This document shows, in pieces, positions 19,731-20,303 of a DNA stretch of 20,303 nucleotides. This DNA is from Beroe ovata. Its lineage: Eukaryota; Ctenophora; Nuda; Beroida; Beroidae. Made by a program: the position numbers and the translations under genes. The first letter of the stretch is position 1. Every line of letters begins with the position of its first letter. Under the pieces are notes generated by a model. It did not search any database, was not told the origin of the DNA, and saw only the letters and a list, made by a program, of their open reading frames with translations. The stretch is from the NCBI GenBank assembly GCA_946803715.1, contig CAMPET010000001.1:1124232-1144534 (forward strand), written 5' to 3'.

Positions 19731-19858
19731 CAGTGGCACTGTAACGCAGTGGTACTGTAACACAGTGGTACTGCAACACAGTGGTACTGTAATACAGTGG
19801 TACTGTAACACAGTGGTACTGCAACACAGTGGTACTGTAACACAGTGGTACTGTAACA
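19731..19858. repeat. 16-bp minisatellite, about 8 copies
   Basis: The unit ACAGTGGTACTGTAAC is repeated about eight times with a few substitutions (TGCAAC, TGTAAT). Each unit carries a short self-complementary core, CAGT-GGT-ACTG. The minus-strand open frame across it is a 16-residue periodic artefact (3 x 16 bp). Confidence 0.9.
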
Positions 19859-19859
19859 A

Positions 19860-20260
19860 TGTAACATCATGCTAGGAGGTCTGGCTATACAATATATGGG
19901 CCATAAGACCACATGTGAATATGATGGACTCACAGAACTCTGAAGTGATGCGGCTATATTGGTTTTGGCAGAAAAGTTTTCACAATTTTAGATGGAAAAC
20001 ATGTATTCCGTTCCGATGACGCTTGTTCAAACACACCAAATATCAAGTTGACCGATTATTCAAATATGAAATTGACCGATTATTCAAGGTTTGATCAACA
20101 TTCGACGCATAACTGATTTAATCAGTAATCTGCTCATTTGACCACTACGTCATAACAGTCTAACGCAGTACACATACATACACAGTAACCATGGTAACTG
20201 TGTAATCAAGGTGTAAATATAATGGAACACATATGCTTGTTAAGATGTACCGTTACGAGG
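19860..20260. other. AT-rich stretch, no gene seen
   Basis: No coding signal is seen. A direct repeat TTGACCGATTATTCAA occurs twice, about 25 bp apart, near 20048-20090. Confidence 0.5.
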
Positions 20261-20264
20261 CATG

Positions 20265-20303
20265 TGGTGTTGTGTGTGTGTGCGTGTGTGTGTGTGTGTG
20301 TGT
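20265..20303. repeat. (GT)n microsatellite at window edge
   Basis: A TG dinucleotide run with one TGCG interruption extends to the last base and probably beyond. Confidence 0.9.

Noticed and set aside
20185-20205. Palindrome around CCATGG (CAGTAACCATGGTAACTG)
   Set aside because: Only imperfectly self-complementary, short and without context; expected by chance.

Overview
The window looks like nuclear DNA of an invertebrate animal. It has spliced genes with small GT-AG introns (76 to 627 bp), secreted multidomain proteins of typically metazoan make-up (VWD, C8, TIL, VWC, Ig, CUB, M10 metalloprotease), AT-rich intergenic DNA and many tandem repeats. No bacterial signature such as an operon, Shine-Dalgarno site or CRISPR is visible. 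I cannot name the phylum. The short introns and close gene spacing suggest a fairly compact genome. Five single 'n' characters (1050, 1987, 3695, 4758, 5779) sit at repeat edges and look like assembly joins.

Layout. From 1 to 6.7 kb there are three copies of one module: an 18-bp minisatellite, about 0.9 kb of upstream DNA, and the start of a signal-peptide exon beginning ATGAGGTCG. Only the third copy (5780-6690) runs on into an intact gene. Between the copies lie a 121-bp-arm inverted repeat (1726-1986), repeats of about 145, 150 and 172 bp, and unassigned DNA. At 6682-11450 is a two-exon gene for a secreted protein of about 1556 residues: a lectin/LamG-like N-terminus, two VWD-C8-TIL-VWC blocks, Ig-like domains and one sushi domain. 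At 11800-13318 are four exons forming the 3' half of a Golgi-type carbohydrate sulfotransferase; its 5' half is not recognisable here. At 14221-17686 is a three-exon gene for a matrix-metalloproteinase-like M10 protease with five CUB domains in place of hemopexin, a small Cys-rich domain and a His-rich tail. On the minus strand, 18208-18955 holds the last four exons of an unrecognised, probably intracellular protein. The right end holds a 16-bp minisatellite and a GT microsatellite.

Three of the four genes, all on the plus strand, fit extracellular-matrix or mucus biology: a matrix or adhesive protein, a glycan sulfotransferase and a matrix protease. That they work together is inference from products and proximity only. 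Reconstructed splice sites rest on consensus sites, matching phases and continued protein similarity; no transcript data were available.
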